A stretch of DNA of 64,000 bases from Pseudopedobacter saltans DSM 12145 (GCF_000190735.1 NC_015177.1:3782001-3846000); one strand, 5' to 3'. Shown: positions 10,009 to 18,274, numbered from the stretch's first letter. Notes: a model not told the origin generated them from the letters alone. Numbers and translations: made by a program.

Positions 10009-11424
10009 ATGGAAAGAAGAAGTTTCTTACAGTCTATAGGAATTATGGCGGGCGGAATGGCCATTAGTTTAAAGTCTAATGCCTTCACCAACCTTAAACA
10101 TAGCAATACTATTTCGGGAAGTGTTACAAGTAATGGAAAGCCCCTAAAAAATGTGGTTATTTCAGACGGCTTTGAAGTGGTAGCGACCGATGCAAAAGGT
10201 AAATACACTTTACCATTAACTGACCGCTCAGAGTTTATCGTTTTGAGTACCCCTTCAGGATATGAGTTTGAAGTAGACAACGGGTATCTGGCAAAACAGC
10301 ATGAGAATCTGGGAGCTAGAAATGAATACAATTTTAAATTGAAGAAGTTGTCCAAAGATGATACAAAACATCAGTTTATCATTTGGGCAGACCCTCAGGT
10401 AAAGACAAAAGGCGATGTAAAGCAAATGCTGGAAACATCTGTACCTGATGTGCAAGAACTGGTAAAAAGCATGGGTAAAGATGTGTTGGTTCATGGAATA
10501 ACAGTTGGAGATATTGTTTGGGACAACCATAAATTGATACCAGATTATACAGAAGCAGTTAAAAGAATGGGAATACCATTTTTTCAAGCTCTGGGCAATC
10601 ATGACATGGATTATAGACAAGGAGGAGATGAAACTTCCGATCGTACCTTTAAATCTAGTTACGGACCAACTTATTACTCTTTTAACAGAGGAAAGGCTCA
10701 CTATGTAATTCTGGATGATGTGAGATATCTTGGAACAGAGCGAGAATATGACGGCTACATCGTACAAGAACAACTTGAATGGCTCAAGAAAGATTTAAAA
10801 TATGTTCCCAAAGATCACCTGATAATAGTTTGTCTTCATATCCCCGTTCATAACTCAGTGAAAAATAACGAGGAATTGTATAATATTTTAGAGGGAAGAA
10901 AGGTACATATCATGTCTGGACATACACATTACAACAATAATTATCAGAAAAATGGAGTGTACGAACATGTCCATGGAACCGTATGCGGTGCCTGGTGGAC
11001 AGGTCCGGTATGTGGAGACGGTGCGCCACGTGGATATGGTGTTTATGAAGTGAATGGGAATGAACTTTCCTGGTATTATAAACCAACAGGATTGGACAAA
11101 AGCTACCAGTATAGTTATGACATACAAGATCTGACTGCACAAAAAAGATTGATTGTAAATGTGTGGAACTGGGATGAGCAATGGAAAGTGGAATGGTGGG
11201 GAAATAATAAGTTTATGGGCATACTGGAACAAACCAAAGGATATGATCCACAGACGGTGCGTTTATATAAAGGTGATAAATTGCCGTCTTCAAGATCCTG
11301 GGTAGAACCTAAAAGAACCGAACATTTGTTTATGGCTCATATTGATCCGGGAGTTACTAGTATTAAAATTAAAGTGACAGACAGGTTCGGAAAAGTTTAC
11401 GAAGGTGCTCATCAGTTATCATAG
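10009..11424 (+). CDS. Tat-exported calcineurin-like phosphoesterase, second paralog
   Basis: 471 aa, a shorter relative of the preceding gene without its extra N-terminal module. Tat signal with R3-R4 (ERRSFLQSIGIMAGG). The MetallophosN-type domain (ISGSVTSNGKPLKNVVISDG) is followed by the core: ADPQV, VGDIVWD, G-N197-H198-D199, CLHIPVHN and G-H305-T-H307, and then the MetallophosC-type tail with VTDRFGKVY. The first motif is D-P-Q in place of D-x-H, unlike the upstream paralog. Unlike it, this protein also has no lipobox, so it is probably soluble in the periplasm. The tandem arrangement suggests duplication followed by a split in location or substrate. Confidence 0.9.
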   Translation: MERRSFLQSIGIMAGGMAISLKSNAFTNLKHSNTISGSVTSNGKPLKNVVISDGFEVVATDAKGKYTLPLTDRSEFIVLSTPSGYEFEVDNGYLAKQHENLGARNEYNFKLKKLSKDDTKHQFIIWADPQVKTKGDVKQMLETSVPDVQELVKSMGKDVLVHGITVGDIVWDNHKLIPDYTEAVKRMGIPFFQALGNHDMDYRQGGDETSDRTFKSSYGPTYYSFNRGKAHYVILDDVRYLGTEREYDGYIVQEQLEWLKKDLKYVPKDHLIIVCLHIPVHNSVKNNEELYNILEGRKVHIMSGHTHYNNNYQKNGVYEHVHGTVCGAWWTGPVCGDGAPRGYGVYEVNGNELSWYYKPTGLDKSYQYSYDIQDLTAQKRLIVNVWNWDEQWKVEWWGNNKFMGILEQTKGYDPQTVRLYKGDKLPSSRSWVEPKRTEHLFMAHIDPGVTSIKIKVTDRFGKVYEGAHQLS

Positions 11425-11504
11425 AGATTTAATATCTGGAATATATTTCTTGGACTTTTATATAATAGGGATGGACGTAAAAGTATAGATATATCAATCT
11501 GGAG

Positions 11505-11558
11505 ATTAAGGTTATCTTTATTTGCAAAGAAATTTGTTGGTAATAACCTTAATTTTTT
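11505..11558 (+). terminator. Terminator-like hairpin after the phosphoesterase pair
   Basis: An 11-bp perfect inverted repeat (ATTAAGGTTAT at 11505-11515, ATAACCTTAAT at 11543-11553) around a 27-nt loop, followed directly by a T tract. The loop is long for a classical terminator but the stem and T run support the call. Confidence 0.6.
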
Positions 11559-11615
11559 GGATTTAGGAAGTTTTTTTAAGATAAATTGCTATTTTCAAAA
11601 ATCAAATTGTAACCA

Positions 11616-13055
11616 ATGGAACATACAGAAAAAGATTCTTCTCGCAGGAAATTTATCAAATCAGGACTTATTGCTGCAGCTACCTTTTCAATCGTTCCCA
11701 GACATGTTCTGGGAGGAAAGAACTTTTTAGCTCCGAGTGACAAATTGTATGTTGCCGGTATTGGTACCGGAGGGAAGGGCTATTCCAATTTAAAAAATAT
11801 TTATAATTCGGAAAAAGCTGTTATTTCTCATTTATGCGATGTGGATGATAGAAGGTCTGCTAAGACAAGAGAAGAGCACCCAAAGGCAAAATATTATCAG
11901 GACTGGCGGGAGCTTTTTGATAAAGACCATAAAAAGTTTGATGCCGTTTGTGTTTCAACACCTGATCATAATCATGCTGTTATTGCGTTAGGAGCAATGC
12001 AGTTGAAAAAACATGTTTTTGTAGAAAAGCCGTTAACACACGACATCTATGAGGCAAGGGTATTGAAAGATGCGGCAAAAAAATATAAAGTAATTACTCA
12101 AATGGGAAACCAGGGCGCATCTAATGATGGGCTTAGAAAAATGCAAGAATGGTTTGAAGCAGGAGTTTTAGGAGATATTCATACTGTTTATTGTTGGACG
12201 GATAGACCTGTTTGGCCACAAGGAATTCCTTGGTCCACAAATAAAGCCCAAATTCCGAAGGAATTAAATTGGGATTTATGGCTGGGAACTGCACAGTACC
12301 GGGATTATGTAGATAAAGTGGTTCCGTTTAATTGGCGCGGTTGGTGGGACTTTGGAACCGGTGCATTGGGAGATATGGGATGTCATTTGCTTGATGCGCC
12401 TTGTTCTGTATTGCATCTGCAAAGTCCATCGCAAGTGGAGGCAAGCGTGGGAACGGTATATGTTGATGAGTTTAAACGAGGATATTTTCCGGAAAGCTGT
12501 CCTCCATCAAGTCATGTTATTCTTACTTTCAACGAAACTCCAAGAAATAAAACAAAGCTAAAGCTTCACTGGATGGATGGTGGTATTAAACCAGAAAGAC
12601 CGGAAGAACTAGATGCTAATGACAATTTTGGAGGAGGAAATGGAGCTTTGTTTATTGGTACAAAGGGTAAGATGATGTGCGGTACCTATAATGAGAACCC
12701 AAGATTAATACCGCTATCCAGAAACGCAGAAGTGAATGTTCCAGAAACTAAGAAGAGAGTTGAAGGCAGTACAGGGGGGCATTATAAACAATGGGTAGAA
12801 GCTTCTATTGCGGGTTTTGGCAAAGGAGAAGTAAGCTCTCCCTTTGAAACAGCGGCAGCGCTTACAGAATCGTTACTTATAGCAAACCTGGCGATAAGAG
12901 CCCATGATGTAGAGGTTCTGCAAAATGGTAAGAAAACATTCCCAGGAAGAAATATTAAATTAATTTGGGATGACGCCAATATGAGGGTAACCAATTTCGA
13001 TGAAGTAAATCAGTTTGTAAAAAGAGAATACCGAGAAGGGTTCAAATTATTATAA
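11616..13055 (+). CDS. Tat-exported Gfo/Idh/MocA family oxidoreductase
   Basis: 479 aa. Twin-arginine signal (S-R10-R11-K-F-I). A Rossmann nucleotide-binding motif follows (VAGIGTGGKGYSN), with the family's catalytic-region motif V-E137-K138-P139-L. The C-terminal substrate domain has PFNWRGWWDFGTGALGDMGCH, characteristic of a large Bacteroidota/Planctomycetota exported subgroup. In the family the tightly bound NAD(P) oxidises or reduces sugar hydroxyls; some relatives are GH109-type hydrolases using a redox-elimination mechanism. Export by Tat implies folding with the cofactor in the cytoplasm. It is first in a tight operon with a gluconate-dehydrogenase-type small subunit, cytochrome c and sugar isomerase. 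Confidence 0.9.
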   Translation: MEHTEKDSSRRKFIKSGLIAAATFSIVPRHVLGGKNFLAPSDKLYVAGIGTGGKGYSNLKNIYNSEKAVISHLCDVDDRRSAKTREEHPKAKYYQDWRELFDKDHKKFDAVCVSTPDHNHAVIALGAMQLKKHVFVEKPLTHDIYEARVLKDAAKKYKVITQMGNQGASNDGLRKMQEWFEAGVLGDIHTVYCWTDRPVWPQGIPWSTNKAQIPKELNWDLWLGTAQYRDYVDKVVPFNWRGWWDFGTGALGDMGCHLLDAPCSVLHLQSPSQVEASVGTVYVDEFKRGYFPESCPPSSHVILTFNETPRNKTKLKLHWMDGGIKPERPEELDANDNFGGGNGALFIGTKGKMMCGTYNENPRLIPLSRNAEVNVPETKKRVEGSTGGHYKQWVEASIAGFGKGEVSSPFETAAALTESLLIANLAIRAHDVEVLQNGKKTFPGRNIKLIWDDANMRVTNFDEVNQFVKREYREGFKLL

Positions 13056-13062
13056 AATAGCA

Positions 13063-13635
13063 ATGAAAATGAATAGACGCGATGCGCTCGCAGCAGTAGG
13101 AGCTTTACTAGGGACAACCTTTATCAGTGAAGAACTATTTGCAGTATCGAAATTTGGCGGACAAACCGCATTAAAAACCAATGATCTTTTTTCTGCGAAA
13201 GATATTCAGCTTTTAGACGAGGTTGCGGATACAATAATTCCCGAAACTAAAACCCCGGGAGCAAAAGCTGCTAAAGTGGGTGAATTTATGGCATTAATGA
13301 TTACCGATTGTTATACGCCAAATGTTAGGGACAATTTTATAAAAGGTCTTACTCAAATAAACGAAGAATCGAATACGATGTTTGGAAAGGCATTTCTTTC
13401 ATGCTCTCCCGAAGAACGAAAAGTATTGTTGATTAAGTTGGACAAAGATCAGAAGGAAAATCAGCGAGCCAAGAAGCCGACTCACTATTTCAGATTGATG
13501 AAAGAATTAACTTTATTAGGCTATTTTACTTCTGAAATTGGAGGTACACAACAATTGACTTATGAGGAAGTTCCTGGAAAATATGAAGGATGTATTTCGT
13601 ATAAAAAAGGAGATCCCGTATATTTAAACCCATAA
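13063..13635 (+). CDS. Gluconate 2-dehydrogenase subunit 3-like protein
   Basis: 190 aa with a Tat-type signal (MNRRDALAAVGALLG). The body matches the subunit-3 family (LDEVADTIIPETKTPGAKAA, then EFMALMITDCYT and YEEVPGKYEGC). In known systems this small subunit accompanies a GMC-type FAD dehydrogenase and helps its export and electron transfer to cytochrome c. No GMC subunit lies here; the neighbour 7 bases upstream is instead a Gfo/Idh/MocA protein. It may serve that protein or an FAD subunit encoded elsewhere. Confidence 0.85.
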   Translation: MKMNRRDALAAVGALLGTTFISEELFAVSKFGGQTALKTNDLFSAKDIQLLDEVADTIIPETKTPGAKAAKVGEFMALMITDCYTPNVRDNFIKGLTQINEESNTMFGKAFLSCSPEERKVLLIKLDKDQKENQRAKKPTHYFRLMKELTLLGYFTSEIGGTQQLTYEEVPGKYEGCISYKKGDPVYLNP

Positions 13636-13646
13636 CCAAATTTTAA

Positions 13647-13973
13647 ATGAACTATAAATTTATTGCTACTGCTTTTTTTATGGGTATTTTTCTATCCGTT
13701 AAGGCACAAGACACAAACGAACCACTGGGCAAACAACTGATATCAAAATCGGATTGTAAATCATGTCACACAGAAAAATCTAAATTAATAGGGCCGTCAT
13801 ATAAAGATATTGCGGCTAAATATCCGTCCAATTCCAAAAATATTTCATTATTAGCCGGAAAAGTAATAAAAGGAGGAGCAGGCGTTTGGGGTCAAATTCC
13901 TATGACACCACATCCGCAAATGAGTAAAAAAGATGCCGAAGAGATGGTGAAATATATTTTAACCATTAAATAG
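13647..13973 (+). CDS. Periplasmic c-type cytochrome (class I)
   Basis: 108 aa, with a signal peptide cleaved near VKA-QDTN. Heme attachment site C37-K-S-C40-H41; Met86 in IPMTPHP is the likely sixth ligand, as in small c551/c552-type cytochromes. It is 11 bases after the subunit-3 gene. It would carry electrons from a periplasmic sugar dehydrogenase to the respiratory chain. Confidence 0.9.
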   Translation: MNYKFIATAFFMGIFLSVKAQDTNEPLGKQLISKSDCKSCHTEKSKLIGPSYKDIAAKYPSNSKNISLLAGKVIKGGAGVWGQIPMTPHPQMSKKDAEEMVKYILTIK

Positions 13974-13981
13974 TTGTAACT

Positions 13982-14848
13982 ATGAATACTTTAAGAAGAA
14001 GTTTTTTGATATGCCTTTCTTTGGTTTTATCGTTAAGTATATTGGCTAATGCAAAAACTCAACCAAGGGCTTATGGATTACAGCTTTATTCGTTAAGAAA
14101 CGAGTTTGGTAAAAGAAGTGTAGAAGATATAATTTCACAAGTTTCCAAAGCAGGTTATTCTTTTGTAGAGCCTTATGGATATTCCAAAAAGAACGGTTTT
14201 TGGGGACTAAGCCCTAAAAACTTCAAGAAACTTCTGGACAAATACAAATTAACTACTCAGGGTGGGCATTACGAGTTTGGATTTTTGGAAAAAGGTACCA
14301 TAGATCATGACGTATTAGAAGATTATATCAGTGTGGCGAAAACCTTAAATCAAAAATATATTATTGTTCCACATATAAATAAGAAGATTTTTGATTCGGA
14401 AGCGAAGGTTAAAGAGTTTGCCGGAAAATTGAAAGTAGTGTCTGAAATCTTCCGAAAAGCAGGATTGAAACTGGCTTATCATAACCACGATTTTGAATTT
14501 AATAATTTAGGTGGAAATACCGGTTATGAAATCTTATTAAAAGAATTGAAGTCTTCTGAAATGGAATTCGAAATAGATTTGTATTGGGCTGTCAGAGCCA
14601 ATCAAAATATTGATGCTTTATTTAAAGAATACCCGGGCAGATTTACCATGTGGCACATAAAAGATATTCGGAAGTCTGATGAGACCAAGAATACCGAAAT
14701 TGGAAATGGGACCATTGACTATAAGAAAATCCTGAAAGAAGCTAAGCTTGCAGGTTTGAAATATGCAATTGTAGAACAGGAAAATTTTGAAATAGATCCG
14801 TTCGAAAGTATCAACAGGAGCATAAAATATTTGAAAAGTATACAATAA
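13982..14848 (+). CDS. Exported sugar phosphate isomerase/epimerase-like TIM barrel
   Basis: 288 aa. A Sec signal (RRSFLICLSLVLSLSILANA) precedes a xylose-isomerase-like TIM barrel: GLQLYSLRNEFGKRSVEDII, LAYHNHDFEFN, EIDLYWAV, WHIKDIRK and YAIVEQEN, with His, Glu and Asp residues where the family binds a divalent metal. An exported version is unlikely to act on sugar phosphates. Together with the oxidoreductase and cytochrome it fits handling of oxidised (3-keto) sugars or glycosides in the periplasm, as isomerase or eliminase. That role is inference. Confidence 0.85.
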   Translation: MNTLRRSFLICLSLVLSLSILANAKTQPRAYGLQLYSLRNEFGKRSVEDIISQVSKAGYSFVEPYGYSKKNGFWGLSPKNFKKLLDKYKLTTQGGHYEFGFLEKGTIDHDVLEDYISVAKTLNQKYIIVPHINKKIFDSEAKVKEFAGKLKVVSEIFRKAGLKLAYHNHDFEFNNLGGNTGYEILLKELKSSEMEFEIDLYWAVRANQNIDALFKEYPGRFTMWHIKDIRKSDETKNTEIGNGTIDYKKILKEAKLAGLKYAIVEQENFEIDPFESINRSIKYLKSIQ

Positions 14849-14856
14849 AAAGTGCC

Positions 14857-14888
14857 AGAGGTTGTTTGAAGACAACCTCTTTTTTTTA
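14857..14888 (+). terminator. Rho-independent terminator after the redox operon
   Basis: A 9-bp perfect stem AGAGGTTGT / ACAACCTCT with a 6-nt loop, followed by eight T. It closes the four-gene oxidoreductase operon. Confidence 0.92.
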
Positions 14889-14900
14889 ACTGGTCTTACG

Positions 14901-14908
14901 TAAATTTG
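14901..14908 (+). promoter_or_regulatory. Candidate -7 box TAnnTTTG abutting a start codon
   Basis: TAAATTTG matches the Bacteroidota -7 consensus exactly and ends 4 bases before the ATG at 14913. No clear TTTG -33 box is seen. If used, transcription would begin at or near the start codon (leaderless). Confidence 0.35.
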
Positions 14909-14912
14909 ATGC

Positions 14913-15947
14913 ATGTTTGTGAAGAAAATCATTTTGCTCATTGCTCCAATACTAATTTTAAGCAAGATTAGCTTTTCTTCAAATATAAATTTACAAAACA
15001 CTATAGACGGAAAGCTTTTTTTAGATTCGCTTTTTAGTCACCAGGATGATGCTGCGTTGCTGGCCGACGAAATTCAAAATCTGCAAATCGATTTATCTTA
15101 CTATCTTAAAAATCCATTGACCTTAAATGCATATCTAAGTTATTTTGGAAGTCTGGAGTATCGCTATAGTTTCCATTCTGTTCCAGAAAGGTTGTCATTT
15201 TATTCTTTACCTATTTTTTTGGATACAAAAGCTAAAATGCTGGAGTATTTGGCAGTTGAAGATTTCTTAAGCGCTAAAATCAGCTTTGCAAAACGGCATA
15301 TTGAAGAAGCTTTGTTTGTGTATCAATTGAAAAGACAAGATCAGCAGGTTGCGGAAATGGCCATGTTTCTGTCGAAAATTTCTTTTTTAAGTAAAGAAGA
15401 AAAAGCGGCCTTTTTTAACAATTCTATTTCAATACGCGCTTATCAGCATGCTGATAATGAACTAATGTTGGTGAAAAGTCTTTTTTGGCAAGCAAACTTG
15501 CTGTATGAGGATAAACAATATAAAGCTGCGGAAGAGCTTCTGTTAAGACGGATTCTGATGAAGGTTTTTCATTTGGGCGATTCCAAATTAGAAATGGAAG
15601 CGTATTATCAACTTGGCAAAAACTATTTCAAGATGTCTAAAAAGACCGAGGCATTATGGTTCTTTTTACAATCACGAGAATTGGCGTTGAAGTTACACAA
15701 TAAAGAAAGCGAGTTGAAAAATCTTTTGATGATTGCAAAATTGAAAGTTAAGGGAGGAAATCTTTCCCTGGCACTTTCCGATCTGAAATCGGCAGAAAAT
15801 ATTATCGTTACCTATCCGGAGTATGTAAATTACGATCTTGATTTATCCAGACAGTTTTCCGAATTATATCGCATTCTGGGGGCGAAAGATCAATCTCAGA
15901 TTTATAGCCTTCGTTTTTCTCAGCTTAGAAAAGAATATATGAATTAA
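14913..15947 (+). CDS. Exported TPR-like helical-repeat protein, function unknown
   Basis: 344 aa. A Sec-type signal (KKIILLIAPILILSKISFSS) is followed by an almost entirely helical protein with tetratricopeptide-like pairs, clearest around residues 190-300 (AELLLRRILMKVFHLGDSKL, YYQLGKNYFKMSKKTEALWF). No enzymatic or membrane domain. It lies between terminators and so is probably a single-gene unit. Comparable proteins are sometimes sensor-like fragments of TPR histidine kinases, but no kinase or DNA-binding part is present here. Confidence 0.65.
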   Translation: MFVKKIILLIAPILILSKISFSSNINLQNTIDGKLFLDSLFSHQDDAALLADEIQNLQIDLSYYLKNPLTLNAYLSYFGSLEYRYSFHSVPERLSFYSLPIFLDTKAKMLEYLAVEDFLSAKISFAKRHIEEALFVYQLKRQDQQVAEMAMFLSKISFLSKEEKAAFFNNSISIRAYQHADNELMLVKSLFWQANLLYEDKQYKAAEELLLRRILMKVFHLGDSKLEMEAYYQLGKNYFKMSKKTEALWFFLQSRELALKLHNKESELKNLLMIAKLKVKGGNLSLALSDLKSAENIIVTYPEYVNYDLDLSRQFSELYRILGAKDQSQIYSLRFSQLRKEYMN

Positions 15948-15953
15948 AGGGGA

Positions 15954-15987
15954 CTTCCAACGGAAGGCATATCTTATTTTTTTATTT
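15954..15987 (+). terminator. Weak terminator-like hairpin
   Basis: A short stem CTTCC/GGAAG with an AAC loop, followed after 8 bases by a TTATTTTTTTATTT tract. Plausible end for the TPR-protein transcript, but the stem is only 5 bp. Confidence 0.4.
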
Positions 15988-16145
15988 CCTGAAAAAGAGT
16001 TTGTTGTGATTTTATTCTTTTATTGGAAATACCGGAAAAAGCATCTGAATGTTATTTTTTCAATAAATTGATAAATCTATTGTATTTAATGAAAATAATA
16101 CGCTCTTTTGCATCTCAAAATCGGCCTTAAGTGTCTGATGGATAA

Positions 16146-16286
16146 ATGAAAATGAAACAACTACTTTTAAATATCTCTAAGGGTTACACCGCTACGAAAA
16201 CGGTGAGCTTTCAGGTGTTGCTTTCTGAAATTTATACATCTATACGCATATTGCGACGAAGACCTCTTTTTGTTACCAGATCTTAA
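16146..16286 (+). CDS. 46-codon small ORF with Arg-rich C-terminus (candidate leader peptide)
   Basis: Open frame ATG at 16146 to TAA at 16286 in an otherwise gene-free 450-base gap upstream of the arginine cluster. Arg occupies codons 34, 37, 38, 39 and 45 (CGC, CGA, CGA, AGA, AGA): five Arg in the last 13 codons and none before. The stop codon falls in the loop of a downstream hairpin. This resembles a transcription-attenuation leader peptide sensing charged Arg-tRNA. No good ribosome binding site is visible, and I recognise no homolog. It could instead be a small protein or a chance frame. Confidence 0.4.
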   Translation: MKMKQLLLNISKGYTATKTVSFQVLLSEIYTSIRILRRRPLFVTRS

Positions 16287-16320
16287 TAGAGATTGGTAAT
16301 ATCTCAATTGTGCTTTTTCT
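16187..16320 (+). promoter_or_regulatory. Structured leader upstream of the arginine cluster
   Basis: Several stems can form: CACCG/CGGTG (16187-16205); TTTCAG/CTGAAA (around 16210-16230); a 10-bp stem with one bulge, TTACCAGATCT (16273-16283) with AGATTGGTAA (16290-16299); and a competing GAGAT/ATCTC stem (16289-16305) followed by GTGCTTTTTCTGTTT. The third and fourth cannot form together because both use bases 16289-16299. This is the layout expected of an antiterminator/terminator pair, though the terminator stem is only 5 bp. No other feature is seen in the rest of the 15948-16398 gap. Confidence 0.4.
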
Positions 16321-16398
16321 GTTTGTTGTAAACAGTTTTTAAATCATTTTTTTATTTACTGATTAAAATCCCTTCGATGGATTTATCGATTTCTAAAA

Positions 16399-17070
16399 AT
16401 GCACATTAACGATTTTAATATTCTTGTTGCCGGAGTTCAACATGTAGGTTTTGCACAAACTATTGTTGATGAAATGGAGGCCTCTGCAAAAGTTAGAGGA
16501 ACCGGAATTGCCAAGCGTTCGCCGGAATATGTCGCCAATAAAATGTTGGAAGGTAAGGCCGTAATTGCTTTGCATAAAGACGGAACATGGGCAGGATTCT
16601 GTTATATTGAAACCTGGAGCCATGGAGAGTTTGTGGCAAATTCGGGTTTAATTGTAAATCCAATCTATAGAAAAGCAGGATTGGCTAAAGCAATTAAATT
16701 TAAGATTTTCGAATTGTCAAGACAAAAATATCCGGATGCAAAGATTTTTGGACTAACTACAGGATTGGCCGTAATGAAGATTAACTCGGAATTAGGGTAC
16801 GAACCGGTGACTTATTCGCAGCTTTCACAGGATGATAACTTTTGGAAAGGATGTCAAAGTTGTGTAAATTACGACATTTTAATGTCTAAGAACAGACAAA
16901 ACTGCATGTGTACTGCGATGCTTTACGATCCTGAAGACAAGAGAATTCAGGAAGAAGAACGCTTAAAAAAAATCACCAAAAAAGCCACTTTATTAGAGCG
17001 TATAGAAGCTAAGCTTCGTAACTCTTTAAAAATGGTAACTGTTAATTTGTTTAGAACCCAAAACGCATAA
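16399..17070 (+). CDS. GNAT acyltransferase, candidate N-acylglutamate synthase
   Basis: 223 aa. The GNAT fold is visible from about 10 to 140: AGFCYIETWSHGEF, then SGLIVNPIYRKAGLAKAIKF, where the R-K-A-G-L-A segment is the acyl-CoA pyrophosphate loop. A C-terminal extension holds four cysteines in C152-x2-C155-x13-C169-x-C171, which could bind a metal, then a basic helical tail. It is first in the arginine cluster, 7 bases before argG, and no classical argA or argJ is present. It is therefore the best candidate for acylating glutamate in the first step, with acetyl- or succinyl-CoA as donor. The role is inferred from position. Confidence 0.75.
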   Translation: MHINDFNILVAGVQHVGFAQTIVDEMEASAKVRGTGIAKRSPEYVANKMLEGKAVIALHKDGTWAGFCYIETWSHGEFVANSGLIVNPIYRKAGLAKAIKFKIFELSRQKYPDAKIFGLTTGLAVMKINSELGYEPVTYSQLSQDDNFWKGCQSCVNYDILMSKNRQNCMCTAMLYDPEDKRIQEEERLKKITKKATLLERIEAKLRNSLKMVTVNLFRTQNA

Positions 17071-17077
17071 TATAAAG

Positions 17078-18274
17078 ATGAAGAAAAAAGTAGTTTTAGC
17101 TTTTAGTGGAGGATTAGATACCTCATTTTGCTGTATCTATTTGTCTAAAGATTTAGATTTAGAAGTACATTCTGTAATTGTAAATACTGGTGGATTTTCT
17201 GATCAGGAATTAAAAGAGATTGAAGAGAGAGCTTATAGCTTAGGTGTTGCTTCTCATCATGCAGTTGATGCGGTTAAAGGGTATTATGACGATTATTTAA
17301 AATATTTGATTTTTGGAAACGTATTGAAAAACAATACTTATCCGCTTTCTGTAAGTGCAGAGCGTGTTACACAAGCCACTGCAATTGCAAATTATGCAAA
17401 AGAAATCAATGCGGATTTTGTAGCACATGGATCCACTGGTGCTGGTAACGATCAGGTGCGTTTTGATATGATATTCAATATCCTGATCCCGAAAGTAGGA
17501 ATCATTACACCTATACGTGATTTAAAATTGAGTCGTGAAGCCGAGATTGAATATTTGCATTCTCATGGTGTGAATATCAATGCGGAAAAAGCGAAATACT
17601 CGATCAATAAGGGTATTTGGGGAACTTCTGTTGGAGGCAAGGAGACTTTATCTTCCAGAGGCGTTTTACCAGAAGAGGCGTGGCCAACACAAGTAACCAA
17701 AACAGGTCAGGAAGAAGTGGAGCTGGAATTTGTGAAGGGGGAATTGGTCGCGGTTAATGGAACAAAATATAGCCATCCGACAGAAGCTATTTCAGTTTTA
17801 CAGGAAATTGTTGCTCCTTATGGAATTGGAAGGGATATCCACGTAGGTGATACGATTATTGGTATAAAAGGTCGCGTTGGATTTGAAGCAGCGGCGCCAG
17901 TGGTGATTATTAAAGCGCACCATGCTTTAGAAAAACATACATTAACCAAATGGCAGCTTTCCTGGAAAGACCAATTGGCGATGTTTTACGGAAACTGGAT
18001 GCATGAAGGGCAATTTCATGATCCGGTAATGAGAGATATCGAAGCTTTTTTCATTAACTCACAAAAAACCGTTTCTGGAAAAGTTTATGTTCAATTATAT
18101 CCATACCGATTTGTGGTAGAGGGAATTGAGTCTGACCATGATTTAATGAGCAGCAAATATGGTACTTACGGAGAAATGAATGAAGGTTATACTGGCGATG
18201 ATGTGAAAGGTTTCTCTAAAATATTTGGTAACCAAGTGTCTATTTGGCACAAAGTGAATGAAGCAAAGGGCTAA
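17078..18274 (+). CDS. argG: Argininosuccinate synthase
   Basis: 398 aa, normal length for the family. The ATP-pyrophosphatase P-loop is at the N-terminus (LAFSGGLDTSFCC), followed by GSTGAGNDQVRFD and YSINKGIWGTSVGGKET. It condenses citrulline and aspartate, using ATP, to argininosuccinate in the cytoplasm. It starts 7 bases after the GNAT gene. The 118-base gap to argC holds no gene, only short complementary words (GCCAAAGGCAT, GAGGCATTGG) of the kind discussed under repeats. Confidence 0.98.
   Translation: MKKKVVLAFSGGLDTSFCCIYLSKDLDLEVHSVIVNTGGFSDQELKEIEERAYSLGVASHHAVDAVKGYYDDYLKYLIFGNVLKNNTYPLSVSAERVTQATAIANYAKEINADFVAHGSTGAGNDQVRFDMIFNILIPKVGIITPIRDLKLSREAEIEYLHSHGVNINAEKAKYSINKGIWGTSVGGKETLSSRGVLPEEAWPTQVTKTGQEEVELEFVKGELVAVNGTKYSHPTEAISVLQEIVAPYGIGRDIHVGDTIIGIKGRVGFEAAAPVVIIKAHHALEKHTLTKWQLSWKDQLAMFYGNWMHEGQFHDPVMRDIEAFFINSQKTVSGKVYVQLYPYRFVVEGIESDHDLMSSKYGTYGEMNEGYTGDDVKGFSKIFGNQVSIWHKVNEAKG

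Noticed and set aside
16187-16320. Known riboswitch upstream of the arg cluster
   Set aside because: I could not match it to the consensus of any riboswitch class I know; it is reported only as a structured leader.
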